DNA of 33,329 nt from Azotobacter chroococcum. Its GTDB lineage: Bacteria > Pseudomonadota > Gammaproteobacteria > Pseudomonadales > Pseudomonadaceae. This document shows, piece by piece, positions 8,501 through 16,823 of this stretch. The DNA lies in contig NZ_SMMU01000034.1 of NCBI RefSeq assembly GCF_004339665.1, positions 1 to 33,329 on the forward strand, written 5' to 3'. The notes beneath the pieces were generated by a model. The model was not told where the DNA came from and did no database searches. It was given only the letters and a program-made list of their open reading frames with translations. A program made the position numbers and the translations under genes. Position 1 is the stretch's first letter. Every line of letters starts with the position of its first letter.

Positions 8501-9826
8501 ATGACTCTCAAAGCCACCAAGATCGCCCTGATCGGTGCCGGTTCGACGGTATTCATGAAGAACCTGCTGGGCGATCTGTTGCAGGTCGAGAAGCTGCGCA
8601 ATGCCCATATCGCCTTGATGGACATCGACCCGCATCGGCTGGAAACCTCGCAGCTGGTCGCCGGCAAGATCGCCGAGGCGGTCGGCGCCTCGCCCACCTT
8701 CGAAGCCACCACCGACCGGCGGCGCGCTCTGGACGGCGCCGACTACGTGATCACCATGATCCAGGTGGCCGGCTACAAGCCCGGCACCGTGACCGACTTC
8801 GAGGTGCCGAAGCGCCATGGCCTGCGCCAGACCATCGGCGACACCCTGGGCATCGGCGGCATCATGCGCGGCCTGCGCACCGCACCCGTGCTGGTGGACA
8901 TCGCCAAGGACATGCGCGAACTCTGCCCGAATGCGCTGATGCTGCAGTACGTCAATCCGATGGCCATCAACTGCCTGGCGCTGAATCGTTTCGCCCCGGA
9001 AGTTCGCACCGTCGGGCTCTGCCATTCCGTGCAGGGCACCGCCAAGGAGCTGGCCGAGGACATCGGCGTGCCGATCGACGAGATCCGCTACCGCTGCGCG
9101 GGCATCAACCACATGGCCTTCTACCTGTCCTTCGAGCGCCTGCTGCCGGACGGCCGCACCGAGGACCTGTACCCGCGCATCCGCTCGGTGCTCGACACCG
9201 GCAAAGTGCCCGACTGGAACCGGGTCCGCTACGAAGTGTTCAAGCACTTCGGCCATTTCGTCACCGAGTCTTCCGAGCACTTCGCCGAATACGTGCCCTG
9301 GTTCATCAAGCGCCATCGCCCCGACCTGGTCGAGCAGTTCAACATCCCGCTCGACGAATACATCCGCCGCTGCGAGAAACAGATCGGTGAATGGGGACAG
9401 CAGGAGCAAGCCCTGCTGGCAGGCGAAGGCCTCAAGATCTGCCGCAGCCACGAATACGCCTCGCAGATCATCGAGGCCGAACTGACCGGCAAGCCGACCC
9501 TGATCAACGGCAACGTCATGAATACCGGGCTGATCGCCAACCTGCCGGAAAGCGCCTGCGTCGAGGTGCCCTGCGTGGTCGACCACAACGGCATCCAGCC
9601 GACCCGCATCGGCAACCTGCCGGCCGGCCTCGCCGCCCTGATGCAGACCAACATCAACGTGCAGACCCTGACCGTGGAGGCGCTGGCCAGCGGCCGTCGC
9701 GAGCACGTCAAGCAGGCGGCGATGCTCGACCCGCACACCGCTGCCGAACTCAGCCTCGACGAGATCGACACCCTGGTCGACGAGCTGATCGAGGCCCACC
9801 AGGGCTGGCTGCCGCACCTGGGCTGA
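8501..9826 (+). CDS. melA: alpha-galactosidase, GH4 (NAD+/Mn2+ dependent, MelA-type)
   Basis: 441 aa, close to E. coli MelA. GH4 enzymes hydrolyse by an oxidation-elimination-reduction cycle needing NAD+ and Mn2+. The N-terminal Rossmann GAGSTVF motif is at 12-18, followed by VNPMA at 151-155. C174 (GLCHSVQG) and H204 (AGINHMAF) match the metal ligands. The CHSVQG loop is the alpha-galactosidase/alpha-glucuronidase type, whereas 6-phospho-glycosidases of GH4 have CNxP here. It is cytoplasmic. It lies directly behind element copy B and ahead of the symporter. Its third codon positions are more uniformly G/C than those of the GH36, lactonase and epimerase genes, suggesting a different history. 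Possessing both GH36 and GH4 alpha-galactosidases side by side is unusual. Confidence 0.9.
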   Translation: MTLKATKIALIGAGSTVFMKNLLGDLLQVEKLRNAHIALMDIDPHRLETSQLVAGKIAEAVGASPTFEATTDRRRALDGADYVITMIQVAGYKPGTVTDFEVPKRHGLRQTIGDTLGIGGIMRGLRTAPVLVDIAKDMRELCPNALMLQYVNPMAINCLALNRFAPEVRTVGLCHSVQGTAKELAEDIGVPIDEIRYRCAGINHMAFYLSFERLLPDGRTEDLYPRIRSVLDTGKVPDWNRVRYEVFKHFGHFVTESSEHFAEYVPWFIKRHRPDLVEQFNIPLDEYIRRCEKQIGEWGQQEQALLAGEGLKICRSHEYASQIIEAELTGKPTLINGNVMNTGLIANLPESACVEVPCVVDHNGIQPTRIGNLPAGLAALMQTNINVQTLTVEALASGRREHVKQAAMLDPHTAAELSLDEIDTLVDELIEAHQGWLPHLG

Positions 9827-9847
9827 CCGCCCTTCCGGCTGAGCGAA

Positions 9848-9872
9848 AACCCTGTCTCGAGGGTTGGCTTTT
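9848..9872 (+). terminator. weak hairpin-T candidate after GH4 gene
   Basis: A 6-bp stem AACCCT/AGGGTT with loop GTCTCG is followed by GGCTTTT, 22 bases after the GH4 stop. It is weak and may only attenuate readthrough into the symporter gene. Confidence 0.35.
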
Positions 9873-9947
9873 CAACGAGACATAGAGCGGACTTGACCGC
9901 CGTCAGGCCTTCACGCTCGCTTGGTGCCCTGAAAAAGCTCAAGCGCT

Positions 9948-9971
9948 GCCGGTCAGACGGAGTCTGACGGC
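9948..9971. repeat. inverted repeat upstream of symporter gene
   Basis: Arms GCCGGTCAGAC and GTCTGACGGC (10 pairs with one bulged G) around GGA, 56 bases before the symporter ATG. A partly matching sequence lies at about 16540-16560 before the symporter relic, so it was duplicated with that gene. It may be an mRNA hairpin in the operon or a regulator site. Confidence 0.45.
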
Positions 9972-10026
9972 CAGTCAAGTCAAAACGAAAAATTTCCCGA
10001 TAAAAACAATGAGCCGGGGTATACCA

Positions 10027-11346
10027 ATGAACTTGACGCTCGATACTGATACTGCAGCGGGTCGTGCCCTTCCCTATTTCAAATACGGCATGATCTTCTT
10101 CCTCTATTACTTCATCGCCGGTGGAACGGTCCCCTTCCTCGTCATCTGGCTGGGCGACGCGGCCAAGCTGGATGCCGGCGCCATCGGTCTGCTGTTCGGC
10201 TGCAAGGCGATCATCGCCATGCTGCTTCAGCCGCTGTTCGGCGTGCTGACCGACCGTCTGGACAATCGCAAGCACCTGATCTGGTGCATCGTCGCCCTGC
10301 TGACCCTACTGGCCCCCTACATGCAGTGGGTATTCATGCCATTGCTGACAGAGAACCTGCTGGTGGGCGTTCTGGCCGGCGGTCTCTATCTGGGCATCAT
10401 CTTCGCCGCCGGCGGCGGGACACTGGAGACCTATCTCGAGAAGGCCTGCCGGGCCGGTGATATCACCTATGGCCGAGTACGCATGTTCGGCGCCATCGGC
10501 TACGGCAGCTCCGCGGCCCTCTCGGGAATGCTGGTCAGCGAGAATCCCGAAACGATTTTCTGGATCGGCTCGGGCTGCGCCCTGGTGCTGGCCCTGCTGT
10601 TCTGGAGAGTCCAGCCGGGCTCGACCGTCGCCCAGACCGATGACCTGCAGGAAAAGCCGGCGCCCGTTTCCTATGCGGCGGTCAAGGATCTGGTGTCCGA
10701 TCGACGTTTCTGGTCCCTGGTGCTGTATGTCGTGGGCGTCGCCTGTCTCTACGATGTGTTCGACCAGCAATTCGCGAACTTCTTCCGCAGCTTCTTCGCC
10801 TCGCCACAGCAGGGCACCCAGGTGTTCGGCTTCGTGACCACGCTGACCGAAGGCGGAGTCGCACTCATGATGTTCTGCGTTCCCTGGGTGTTGACCCGTA
10901 TCGGCGGAAAGAATGCCTTGATCGTTGCCGGAGTCGTGATGGCGATACGCATCATCGGTTCCGCCTTCGCGTCGAGTCCTGCCGAAGTGGTTGCCTTGAA
11001 GATGCTGCATGCCCTGGAAGTGCCCTTGATCTATGTCGGCATGTTCAAGTACATCGAAGACGTCTTCGATACCCGGCTGTCCGCGACCATCTACATGATG
11101 GGCTTCATCTTCGCCAAGGGCATCGGCGTCAGCCTCATTTCCCCCCTGGCCGGCTATATGTACGGGGCCTTCGGCTTCCGGGAAGGGTATCTGCTCCTGG
11201 GCGGCCTGGCCCTGCTGTTCACCGTCGTTTCGATCTTCAGCCTCGATCGGGGCAGGCATAAAAGTACCTACTCGGCGGACACCCGCGAGGACGGCCCTGC
11301 CGTGATCGACGCCCCTGCGCTGTCCCCAGCGCTGATCTCGAAGTAG
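10027..11346 (+). CDS. oligosaccharide:H+ symporter, LacY/RafB type (MFS)
   Basis: 439 aa, 12 membrane helices, inner membrane. It imports alpha-galactosides with a proton. It aligns by eye along its length with E. coli LacY, and the functional residues are kept: E134 (LacY E126), R152 (R144), E275 (E269), R308 (R302), H328 (H322) and E331 (E325). Y159 replaces LacY W151, the aromatic ring that stacks on galactose. The C-terminal MLHALEVP and FKYIEDVFDTRLSATIY blocks are characteristic. The ATG at 10027 is preferred over the ATG at 10009 because GGGG lies about 8 bases upstream and the second ATG context is shared with the relic at 16617. It is probably co-transcribed with the GH4 gene. Confidence 0.92.
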   Translation: MNLTLDTDTAAGRALPYFKYGMIFFLYYFIAGGTVPFLVIWLGDAAKLDAGAIGLLFGCKAIIAMLLQPLFGVLTDRLDNRKHLIWCIVALLTLLAPYMQWVFMPLLTENLLVGVLAGGLYLGIIFAAGGGTLETYLEKACRAGDITYGRVRMFGAIGYGSSAALSGMLVSENPETIFWIGSGCALVLALLFWRVQPGSTVAQTDDLQEKPAPVSYAAVKDLVSDRRFWSLVLYVVGVACLYDVFDQQFANFFRSFFASPQQGTQVFGFVTTLTEGGVALMMFCVPWVLTRIGGKNALIVAGVVMAIRIIGSAFASSPAEVVALKMLHALEVPLIYVGMFKYIEDVFDTRLSATIYMMGFIFAKGIGVSLISPLAGYMYGAFGFREGYLLLGGLALLFTVVSIFSLDRGRHKSTYSADTREDGPAVIDAPALSPALISK

Positions 11347-11480
11347 CGACAACTGAATCAATCGCCTGAAAGCAACCGGCCAGCCGATGTGCAGGAAATC
11401 AACATAAAACCTTGCAGATCGGCGAGCCGGCCAAGCCATGCGATGGCCGTGAACAACAAGAGACACATTGAGAGGTTGAT

Positions 11481-12263
11481 ATGGTATCGAGCAATAAAAT
11501 GGACCTGCATCCCGTCTATCCGGACCTCAAGGGCAAGACCGTACTGGTTTCGGGCGGCGGATCGGGAATCGGCGAGGCCATGGTCCGCGCCTTCGCCAGG
11601 CAAGGCGCCCGGGTCGCCTTCGTCGACATCGCCCGGGAGGCCGGCGAAAAGCTGGAAGCCGAGCTGCTTGCCGAGGGACACGAGGTCGGTTTTCGCTGCT
11701 GCGACATCACCCGGGAAAGCGCCTATCGGGAGGCCATCGAGAGCCTCGCCAAGGCACTGGGGCCGATCACCGTCCTGATCAACAATGCCGCCAGCGACAC
11801 CCGCCACACCCTGGAAGAGGTCGGTTCCGACAGGTTCGACCAGTTGATCGCCGTGAACCTCAAGCATGCCTTCTTCGCCATCCAGGCGGTGGCGCCGATG
11901 ATGAAGGAAGCCGGCGGCGGCTCGATCGTCAACTTCGGCTCCATCGGCTGGATGATGGGCTCCAGCGGCTATCCGGTCTACGCGGCCAGCAAGGCGGCCA
12001 CCCACGGCCTGACCAAGACCCTGGCGCGCGAGCTGGGCCCCCACCGTATCCGGGTCAATACCCTGGTTCCGGGCTGGGTGATGACCGACAAGCAGCTCGC
12101 CCTCTGGGTCGACGACGCGGCCAGGGAGCTGATCAAGCGCAGCCAGTGCCTGCCGGGCAGCCTGGAGCCGGCGCACATCGCCAGCATGGCGCTTTTTCTC
12201 GCGTCCGACGCGGCGGCCATGTGTACCGCGCAGAACTTCGTCGTCGATGGCGGCTGGGTATAA
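11481..12263 (+). CDS. SDR-family sugar 1-dehydrogenase (probably galactose dehydrogenase)
   Basis: 260 aa classical short-chain dehydrogenase. The cofactor loop GGGSGIG is at 25-31, D49 (FVDI) indicates NAD+ preference, and the catalytic residues are S154, Y167 and K171 (YAASK). The sequence resembles the aldose dehydrogenases typified by Caulobacter xylose dehydrogenase and bacterial galactose/arabinose dehydrogenases (YPxLKGK start, QAVAPMMK, NFGSI, ARELGP blocks). These oxidise a free pyranose to the 1,5-lactone. Together with the lactonase and epimerase downstream, galactose is the likely substrate, but arabinose or glucose cannot be excluded. GAGAGG lies about 6 bases before the ATG at 11481. 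Confidence 0.85.
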   Translation: MVSSNKMDLHPVYPDLKGKTVLVSGGGSGIGEAMVRAFARQGARVAFVDIAREAGEKLEAELLAEGHEVGFRCCDITRESAYREAIESLAKALGPITVLINNAASDTRHTLEEVGSDRFDQLIAVNLKHAFFAIQAVAPMMKEAGGGSIVNFGSIGWMMGSSGYPVYAASKAATHGLTKTLARELGPHRIRVNTLVPGWVMTDKQLALWVDDAARELIKRSQCLPGSLEPAHIASMALFLASDAAAMCTAQNFVVDGGWV

Positions 12264-12406
12264 GTCTGTTCGACAAAAAGTCAGCCCTGGAGTGTTTTTA
12301 TTTTGCCTCGGGGTTGCCGGCTCTACTCCTTACGGTTTCTGCAGAGGCTCGACTTTATAACCTGAAAGTCGCCGGACGATACCGTGCAAAACTCAGGATA
12401 GTGTTC

Positions 12407-13261
12407 ATGATTCATGATGTGTTCGATGCACGAAGCTGTATCTTGGGCGAAGGTGTAATCTGGCATCCCGAGCGGAAACAGCTGTTCTGGTTCGATATTC
12501 TTGGCCGCAAGTTGCTCTCCAACTTTGCTGGCCGCCAGCAAGAGTGGAACTTCGATAATTGCGTATCGGCCGCCGGATGGGTGGATTCAAGCACGCTGCT
12601 GATCGCCGGCGAGAGGGCACTGTTTACCTTCGATATCGAGACCGGCAAACAATGCCAGGTTATCCCCTTGGAGACCGACAACCCGCTCACCCGGTCGAAT
12701 GACGGTCGTGCCGATCCCTGGGGCGGATTCTGGATCGGCACCATGGGAAAACAGGCGCAGTACAAGGCCGGAGCCATCTATCGATACTTCAAGGGAGAAC
12801 TCCGGCCCCTGTTCCCCTCCATCACCATCCCCAATGCCATCTGCTTTTCGCCGGACCGCCGCTATGGATATTTCGCAGATACCGCCGAAGGCATGATCTG
12901 GCGCCAACCTCTGGCGGAGCATGATGGCTGGCCGGTGGGCGAGCCCGAATTATTCATAAACTGCCGGGATCTTGGCTATAACCCGGACGGTGCAACCGTG
13001 GACAACTTTGGCCATCTCTGGAATGCCACCTGGGGTGCGGGAATCATTGTCCGCTATACGCCAAACGGCATGCTGGAGAGCATCCTCGACTGTCCGGCGA
13101 AAAACATGACCTGCGTGGCATTCGGCGGCGAGAGCCTGACCACCTTGTTTGCCACCTCCGCACAGCAAGAGCCGTCCGATCCGGCGTCGCGGCATGCCGG
13201 ATCGACCTTCAGTTTCGAACTCGGGATTCAAGGTCTGCCCGAATATCAAGTCATCCTCTAG
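12407..13261 (+). CDS. SMP-30/gluconolactonase-family sugar lactonase
   Basis: 284 aa six-bladed beta-propeller lactonase that opens aldonolactones to aldonates. The divalent-metal ligands of the family are visible: E15 (LGEGVIWH), N98 (RSNDGRAD), N143 (IPNAICFSPD) and D194 (YNPDGATVD). The ATG at 12407 is chosen because AGGA lies 8 bases upstream and the family starts with the ARxxLGEG strand; the open frame upstream is not family-like. The 143 bases before it hold no gene. It follows the sugar dehydrogenase and precedes the epimerase, as in oxidative pentose and galactose pathways. It is somewhat AT-richer at third positions than the GH4 gene. Confidence 0.88.
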   Translation: MIHDVFDARSCILGEGVIWHPERKQLFWFDILGRKLLSNFAGRQQEWNFDNCVSAAGWVDSSTLLIAGERALFTFDIETGKQCQVIPLETDNPLTRSNDGRADPWGGFWIGTMGKQAQYKAGAIYRYFKGELRPLFPSITIPNAICFSPDRRYGYFADTAEGMIWRQPLAEHDGWPVGEPELFINCRDLGYNPDGATVDNFGHLWNATWGAGIIVRYTPNGMLESILDCPAKNMTCVAFGGESLTTLFATSAQQEPSDPASRHAGSTFSFELGIQGLPEYQVIL

Positions 13262-13275
13262 TTTGGTGGTTTTTC

Positions 13276-14133
13276 ATGATTACCCTGCAGAATGAATCGA
13301 CGCGTCTTGAACTACTCCCCGAACTCGGCGGAGGCATTGCAAGTTGGGTTGCCATGGATTCTGGCCAGCCACTTCTCCAAAGTCCGGTCGACAATAAACA
13401 CACTCCTTATAGTTGGGGAAAACTCGCCTGCTTTCCATTGGTGCCCTGGTCGAACCGGATAGAGCACAGCGGCTATGAAACTGCACGAGGATGGCTTTCC
13501 TTGTCCTGTTTCCAGGAGGATGAACCCTATCCCATCCACGGCACTGCCTGGCATCAACCCTGGGAAGTGGTCAGTTGCTCTGCGCAGGAGGCCCTGCTTC
13601 GGCTGGTCTCTCAAGACCCCTATCCCTACAAGGCCGAGCAGAAAATCAGCCTGGCCGATGACAGTCTCATCCTGGAGTTGTCCGTAGAGCATCTGGATCA
13701 CTATCCGGCCTGGTATGGAATCGGGCTTCACCCCTTTTTCCCCCGCTGGGAAAACACGCAACTTCAGGCCTTCGCCGAAGCCGTCTGGTTCGAGGAAAAC
13801 CAGCGCCTGCCGCGCGTCGAAAGCGCCATCGAGGGCGACTGGCGTTTCGCCGATGCCAACAGGTTGCCGAAGACCCTGATCGACCATGCCTTTTCCGGCT
13901 GGAACGGCCGGTTTCTGATAAAGCAGCCGGAGGCTGGCTATCAGTTGGAATGCTCTGCAACCAACTCCAGTTTCTTCGTGCTGTATACCCCACCGGGCAA
14001 AGACTTCTTCTGCTTCGAGCCGGTTTCCCATCCCATCAATGCCCATCACCTGGAAGGCCGGCCAGGACTGCAACTGCTGCAGCGCAATCAAAAGATCGAT
14101 ATGCGCATGGTCCTGACCTACCGGCCGCTGTAG
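13276..14133 (+). CDS. aldose 1-epimerase (mutarotase-like)
   Basis: 285 aa, galactose-mutarotase superfamily. It interconverts alpha and beta anomers so that alpha-galactose released by the galactosidases can reach the dehydrogenase. Conserved catalytic and binding residues are R61 (WSNRIE), H88 (YPIHGTAW), H152 (GIGLHPFF) and E248 (CFEPVSH). There is no signal peptide. It starts 14 bases after the lactonase stop, so it is very probably translated from the same mRNA. It belongs to the short YphB/PA-type bacterial subgroup rather than the ~340-aa GalM. Confidence 0.87.
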   Translation: MITLQNESTRLELLPELGGGIASWVAMDSGQPLLQSPVDNKHTPYSWGKLACFPLVPWSNRIEHSGYETARGWLSLSCFQEDEPYPIHGTAWHQPWEVVSCSAQEALLRLVSQDPYPYKAEQKISLADDSLILELSVEHLDHYPAWYGIGLHPFFPRWENTQLQAFAEAVWFEENQRLPRVESAIEGDWRFADANRLPKTLIDHAFSGWNGRFLIKQPEAGYQLECSATNSSFFVLYTPPGKDFFCFEPVSHPINAHHLEGRPGLQLLQRNQKIDMRMVLTYRPL

Positions 14134-14211
14134 CGACCTGCTTCTTTTTCGGCCGATGCACAAGGAAATGCGCCTGTCGCCCGTCGACAGGCTCGACAAC
14201 AGGAAGTGCAT

Positions 14212-15924
14212 ATGTTTCGTCGCAAACTTTCAAGCACCGTCGTCATGACCGCCGTGACTTCGCCCTTGGAGGCGCTCCCGGGCGGCACCTCCGCGGCCAG
14301 CCTCCAGGCAGCCGAGGCCGGGCTGGCGTGGTGGACTGATGCGATCATCTATCAGATCTACCCGCGCTCCTTCACCGACGCCAACGGCGACGGGATCGGT
14401 GACCTGCCGGGGATCGCTTCGCGCCTGCCCTACCTGAAGCGCCTGGGCGTGGATGCGCTGTGGCTGTCACCCTTCTATCAATCGCCCCAGGCCGACGCCG
14501 GCTACGACGTGGCCGACTACCGCGCGGTCGATCCGCTGTTCGGCACGCTGGAGGATTTCGATCGGCTGTTGCACGAGGCCCATGGCCTGGGCATCAAGGT
14601 GATCGTCGACCTGGTGCCCAACCACAGCTCCGACGAGCACGCCTGGTTCCAGGCGGCGCTCAAGTCGCCACCCGGCAGCCCCGAACGCGCCCGTTACCTG
14701 TTCCGCGACGGTCGCGGCGCGAATGGCGAACTGCCGCCCAACAACTGGCAGAGCGTATTCGGCGACCAGGCCTGGTCGCGGGCGCCGGGCGACCGGCAAT
14801 GGTATCTGCACCTGTTCGACAGCAAGCAGCCCGACCTGAACTGGGACAACCCGCAGGTGCGCGCCGAGTTCGAGGAGGTGCTGCGCTTCTGGCTGGACCG
14901 GGGCGTGGACGGCTTTCGGGTCGACGTGGCGCACGGCCTGGTCAAGGACGCGGAACTGCCCGATGCCGAACACCGCAAGGAAAACGGCGTGCTGGTCGGC
15001 CCCATGTGGGACCAGGACGGCGTGCACGAGATCTACCGCACCTGGCGCCGCATCCTCGACGAATACCCGGGCGAGCGCATGATGGTGGCCGAGGCCGTGG
15101 TCGGCCCCCACTCCCGGCCGAACTACCTCCGCCCCGACGAGATGCAGCAAGCGTTCAATTTCGACTACCTGCTGCTCGAAGGCTGGGAAGCGGCGGCCTT
15201 CAGGAACGTCATCGACGCCTCGCTGGCCCTGTCGGCCGCGGTGGACGCGACGACCACCTGGGTGACCTCCAACCACGACGTCGTGCGCGCGCCTTCGCGC
15301 TATGGCCTGAGCCGGCCCGGCGCCCACCCCAAGGGTATCGACGCGGCCGGCGAACAGCCGAACGAGGCGCTGGGGCTGCGCCGCGCCCGCGCCCTGGCCT
15401 TGCTCACCCTGGCCCTGCCCGGCTCGGCCTACATCTACCAGGGCGAGGAACTGGGCCTGCCCGAACACACCACCCTGGAGACCCACTACCGCCAGGACCC
15501 CATGTTCATCCGCACCCGGGGCGCGGACATCGGCCGCGACGGCTGCCGGGTGCCACTGCCTTGGGAAGCGCAGGCGCCGTCCCTCGGCTTCGGCCCGGGC
15601 GACCGGAGCTGGCTGCCGCAACCGGCGGCGTACGCCCGCTATGCGGTGGATCGCCAGGAAGGAGTGGCCGGCTCCACCCTGGAGCTGTACCGGCAGATGC
15701 TGCGGTTGCGCCGCGAATATGCACTGGGCAGCGGCCAACTGCAGTGGCTCGATTCCGGCAAGGATGTGCTGGCCTTCGACAACGGCGACGTCCGCGTCCT
15801 GATCAATTTCGGAACCGAGCCCGCCGAGCTGCCGGCGGGCAGCCAGGTACTGCTGTCCAGCGAACCGCTGGAGGAGCCGGGCGAGCTGCCCGCCAATACG
15901 GCTGTCTGGTTGACAGGACCGTAA
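14212..15924 (+). CDS. alpha-glucosidase, GH13 (oligo-1,6-glucosidase/sucrase type)
   Basis: 570 aa. GH13 catalytic signatures are all present: DLVPNH, nucleophile D238 in GFRVDVAH, acid/base E294 in MMVAEAVV, and stabiliser D356 in TSNHD. A C-terminal beta-sandwich ends with NTAVWL. The DVAHGL and DQDGVHEIYR blocks point to the GH13_30/23 alpha-glucosidases that cut short alpha-glucosides and often sucrose. That would handle the sucrose left after galactose is removed from raffinose. The ATG at 14212 follows AGGAAG by 5 bases. The first ~38 residues (MFRRKLSSTVV and a Pro/Gly/Ala-rich stretch) precede the normal WWTDAIIYQIYPRSF start and are unusual. They may be a decayed export signal like that of the relic at 17097. 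Confidence 0.88.
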   Translation: MFRRKLSSTVVMTAVTSPLEALPGGTSAASLQAAEAGLAWWTDAIIYQIYPRSFTDANGDGIGDLPGIASRLPYLKRLGVDALWLSPFYQSPQADAGYDVADYRAVDPLFGTLEDFDRLLHEAHGLGIKVIVDLVPNHSSDEHAWFQAALKSPPGSPERARYLFRDGRGANGELPPNNWQSVFGDQAWSRAPGDRQWYLHLFDSKQPDLNWDNPQVRAEFEEVLRFWLDRGVDGFRVDVAHGLVKDAELPDAEHRKENGVLVGPMWDQDGVHEIYRTWRRILDEYPGERMMVAEAVVGPHSRPNYLRPDEMQQAFNFDYLLLEGWEAAAFRNVIDASLALSAAVDATTTWVTSNHDVVRAPSRYGLSRPGAHPKGIDAAGEQPNEALGLRRARALALLTLALPGSAYIYQGEELGLPEHTTLETHYRQDPMFIRTRGADIGRDGCRVPLPWEAQAPSLGFGPGDRSWLPQPAAYARYAVDRQEGVAGSTLELYRQMLRLRREYALGSGQLQWLDSGKDVLAFDNGDVRVLINFGTEPAELPAGSQVLLSSEPLEEPGELPANTAVWLTGP

Positions 15925-15955
15925 CCGCCCTCAGGTTGAAGCGTCAGCGTGCCCG

Positions 15956-15986
15956 ATGCTCGGTATCCACCCAGGATACCGAGCAT
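15956..15986 (+). terminator. perfect 13-bp hairpin after GH13 gene
   Basis: Arms ATGCTCGGTATCC and GGATACCGAGCAT with a 5-base loop ACCCA, 32 bases after the GH13 stop. There is no T run, but the stem is long and perfect and it marks the end of the lactonase-epimerase-GH13 unit. Confidence 0.6.
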
Positions 15987-16261
15987 TCGGTCATCTAAAG
16001 CATTCAACTTCTACTGGAAACATCCGGCCAAGGCCATGCAACGGATGCGGGATATTACAACATCCCATATTCCAGTTAACTGAACAAATACTTCCGATGC
16101 ATACTTCATGCGCATTTCCTTACTGGACGATTTATTCACCACTACAGCCTCGATTGATATTGGAGGCACCACCCACTGTAAATAATCTTCATGAACAAGT
16201 TCTTGATCCATATCCACGGGCGCCAAACAAACCGCTACGCCGCACTTTGTGCTGACTTATC
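15987..16261. other. AT-rich region without recognisable gene
   Basis: This stretch is clearly more AT-rich than its surroundings. A minus-strand open frame (16011-16226) has a coherent-looking 66-residue stretch from MDQELVHEDYLQWV onward. It has no ribosome site I trust and no family I recognise. It could be debris of an imported gene. Confidence 0.3.
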
Positions 16262-16329
16262 ACAGAGCACAGAACCCCCCATCAAGGCATAACTTTCCCC
16301 TGTTCGCGAAACAAATCGCCTCTTATGAT
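16262..16329 (+). promoter_or_regulatory. regulatory element copy C, promoter of the relic/porin unit
   Basis: The GCA half-sites are at 16267 and 16287. TGTTCG sits at the -35 position (16301-16306), and TATGAT, the best -10 of the set, lies 17 bases on (16324-16329). It aligns without gaps to copies B and D. No intact gene follows until the porin at 17664, so it may now drive the porin through a leader of decayed genes. Confidence 0.68.
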
Positions 16330-16616
16330 CGAGAGAAAACAAACGGCATTCATCAATCCATGATCTTGTCAGCCATGGGCCAATGCGATCAGTCTGATAT
16401 TTATCTGGCGATCAAACCGAATCGACAATCGCTCGTTTGGAAACGCATTGTGAAAAATGGCCTTGATTGAACCGCAGCAAAGTGAGCTTCACGGCAATCG
16501 CGTCCCAGCCGCAGCGCCTCGGAAAGACCGAGCGCCGCCGATCAGACGGCCTCCGATGGCTGGCTGGACTGGGATGACAAGTTTTCCTATAAAAACAATG
16601 AGTCCAGGGTGGACCT
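16330..16616. other. leader of the decayed unit
   Basis: A short plus-strand frame (MILSAMGQCDQSDIYLAIKP..., ATG at 16361, stop 16468-16470) is not recognised. From about 16530 the sequence becomes alignable with 9941-10026 upstream of the intact symporter, including a shared TAAAAACAATGAG block. By analogy with the intact unit, a glycosidase gene may once have stood between element C and the symporter relic. Confidence 0.4.
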
Positions 16617-16800
16617 ATGAACTTGACGCTTGATATGGCAGTTGGTCATGTTCATGCCATATTTGCAGTACGGCATGAAACTTTTCCTCTATTACCTCAT
16701 CCTCGGTGGTACTTCCCTCCTCCTCGTCATCGGGCTGGGCGATGTCATAGGCATGGCTGCTCCGCCGCCAGTTCGGGCACAACTTCATCAAACCTTCTGA
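16617..16800 (+). pseudogene. symporter relic (second LacY/RafB-type gene, TM1 only)
   Basis: The DNA aligns with the start of the intact symporter: a shared ATGAACTTGACGCT start and conserved blocks to about 16742. The ATG frame at 16617 keeps MNLTLD and then shifts. A second frame from 16654 reads MPYLQYGMKLFLYYLILGG, then LLLVIGLGD, matching LPYFKYGMIFFLYYFIAGG and FLVIWLGD of the intact protein. The frame stops at 16798-16800 after non-homologous sequence. Substitutions are spread throughout, so this is an old paralogue that decayed, not a recent partial copy. Helices 2-12 are absent. Confidence 0.8.
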
Positions 16801-16823
16801 GTCGGCTCTGTGGCGAAGGGTCA

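Noticed and set aside
13460..13475. AGAGCACAG inside the epimerase gene
   Set aside because: Short chance match in coding sequence. No second half-site, -35 block or -10 at the required spacing.
16011..16226. Minus-strand 71-codon open frame in the AT-rich gap
   Set aside because: Reads smoothly but has no trusted start signal, homology or context. Kept only as a note in the intergenic entry.
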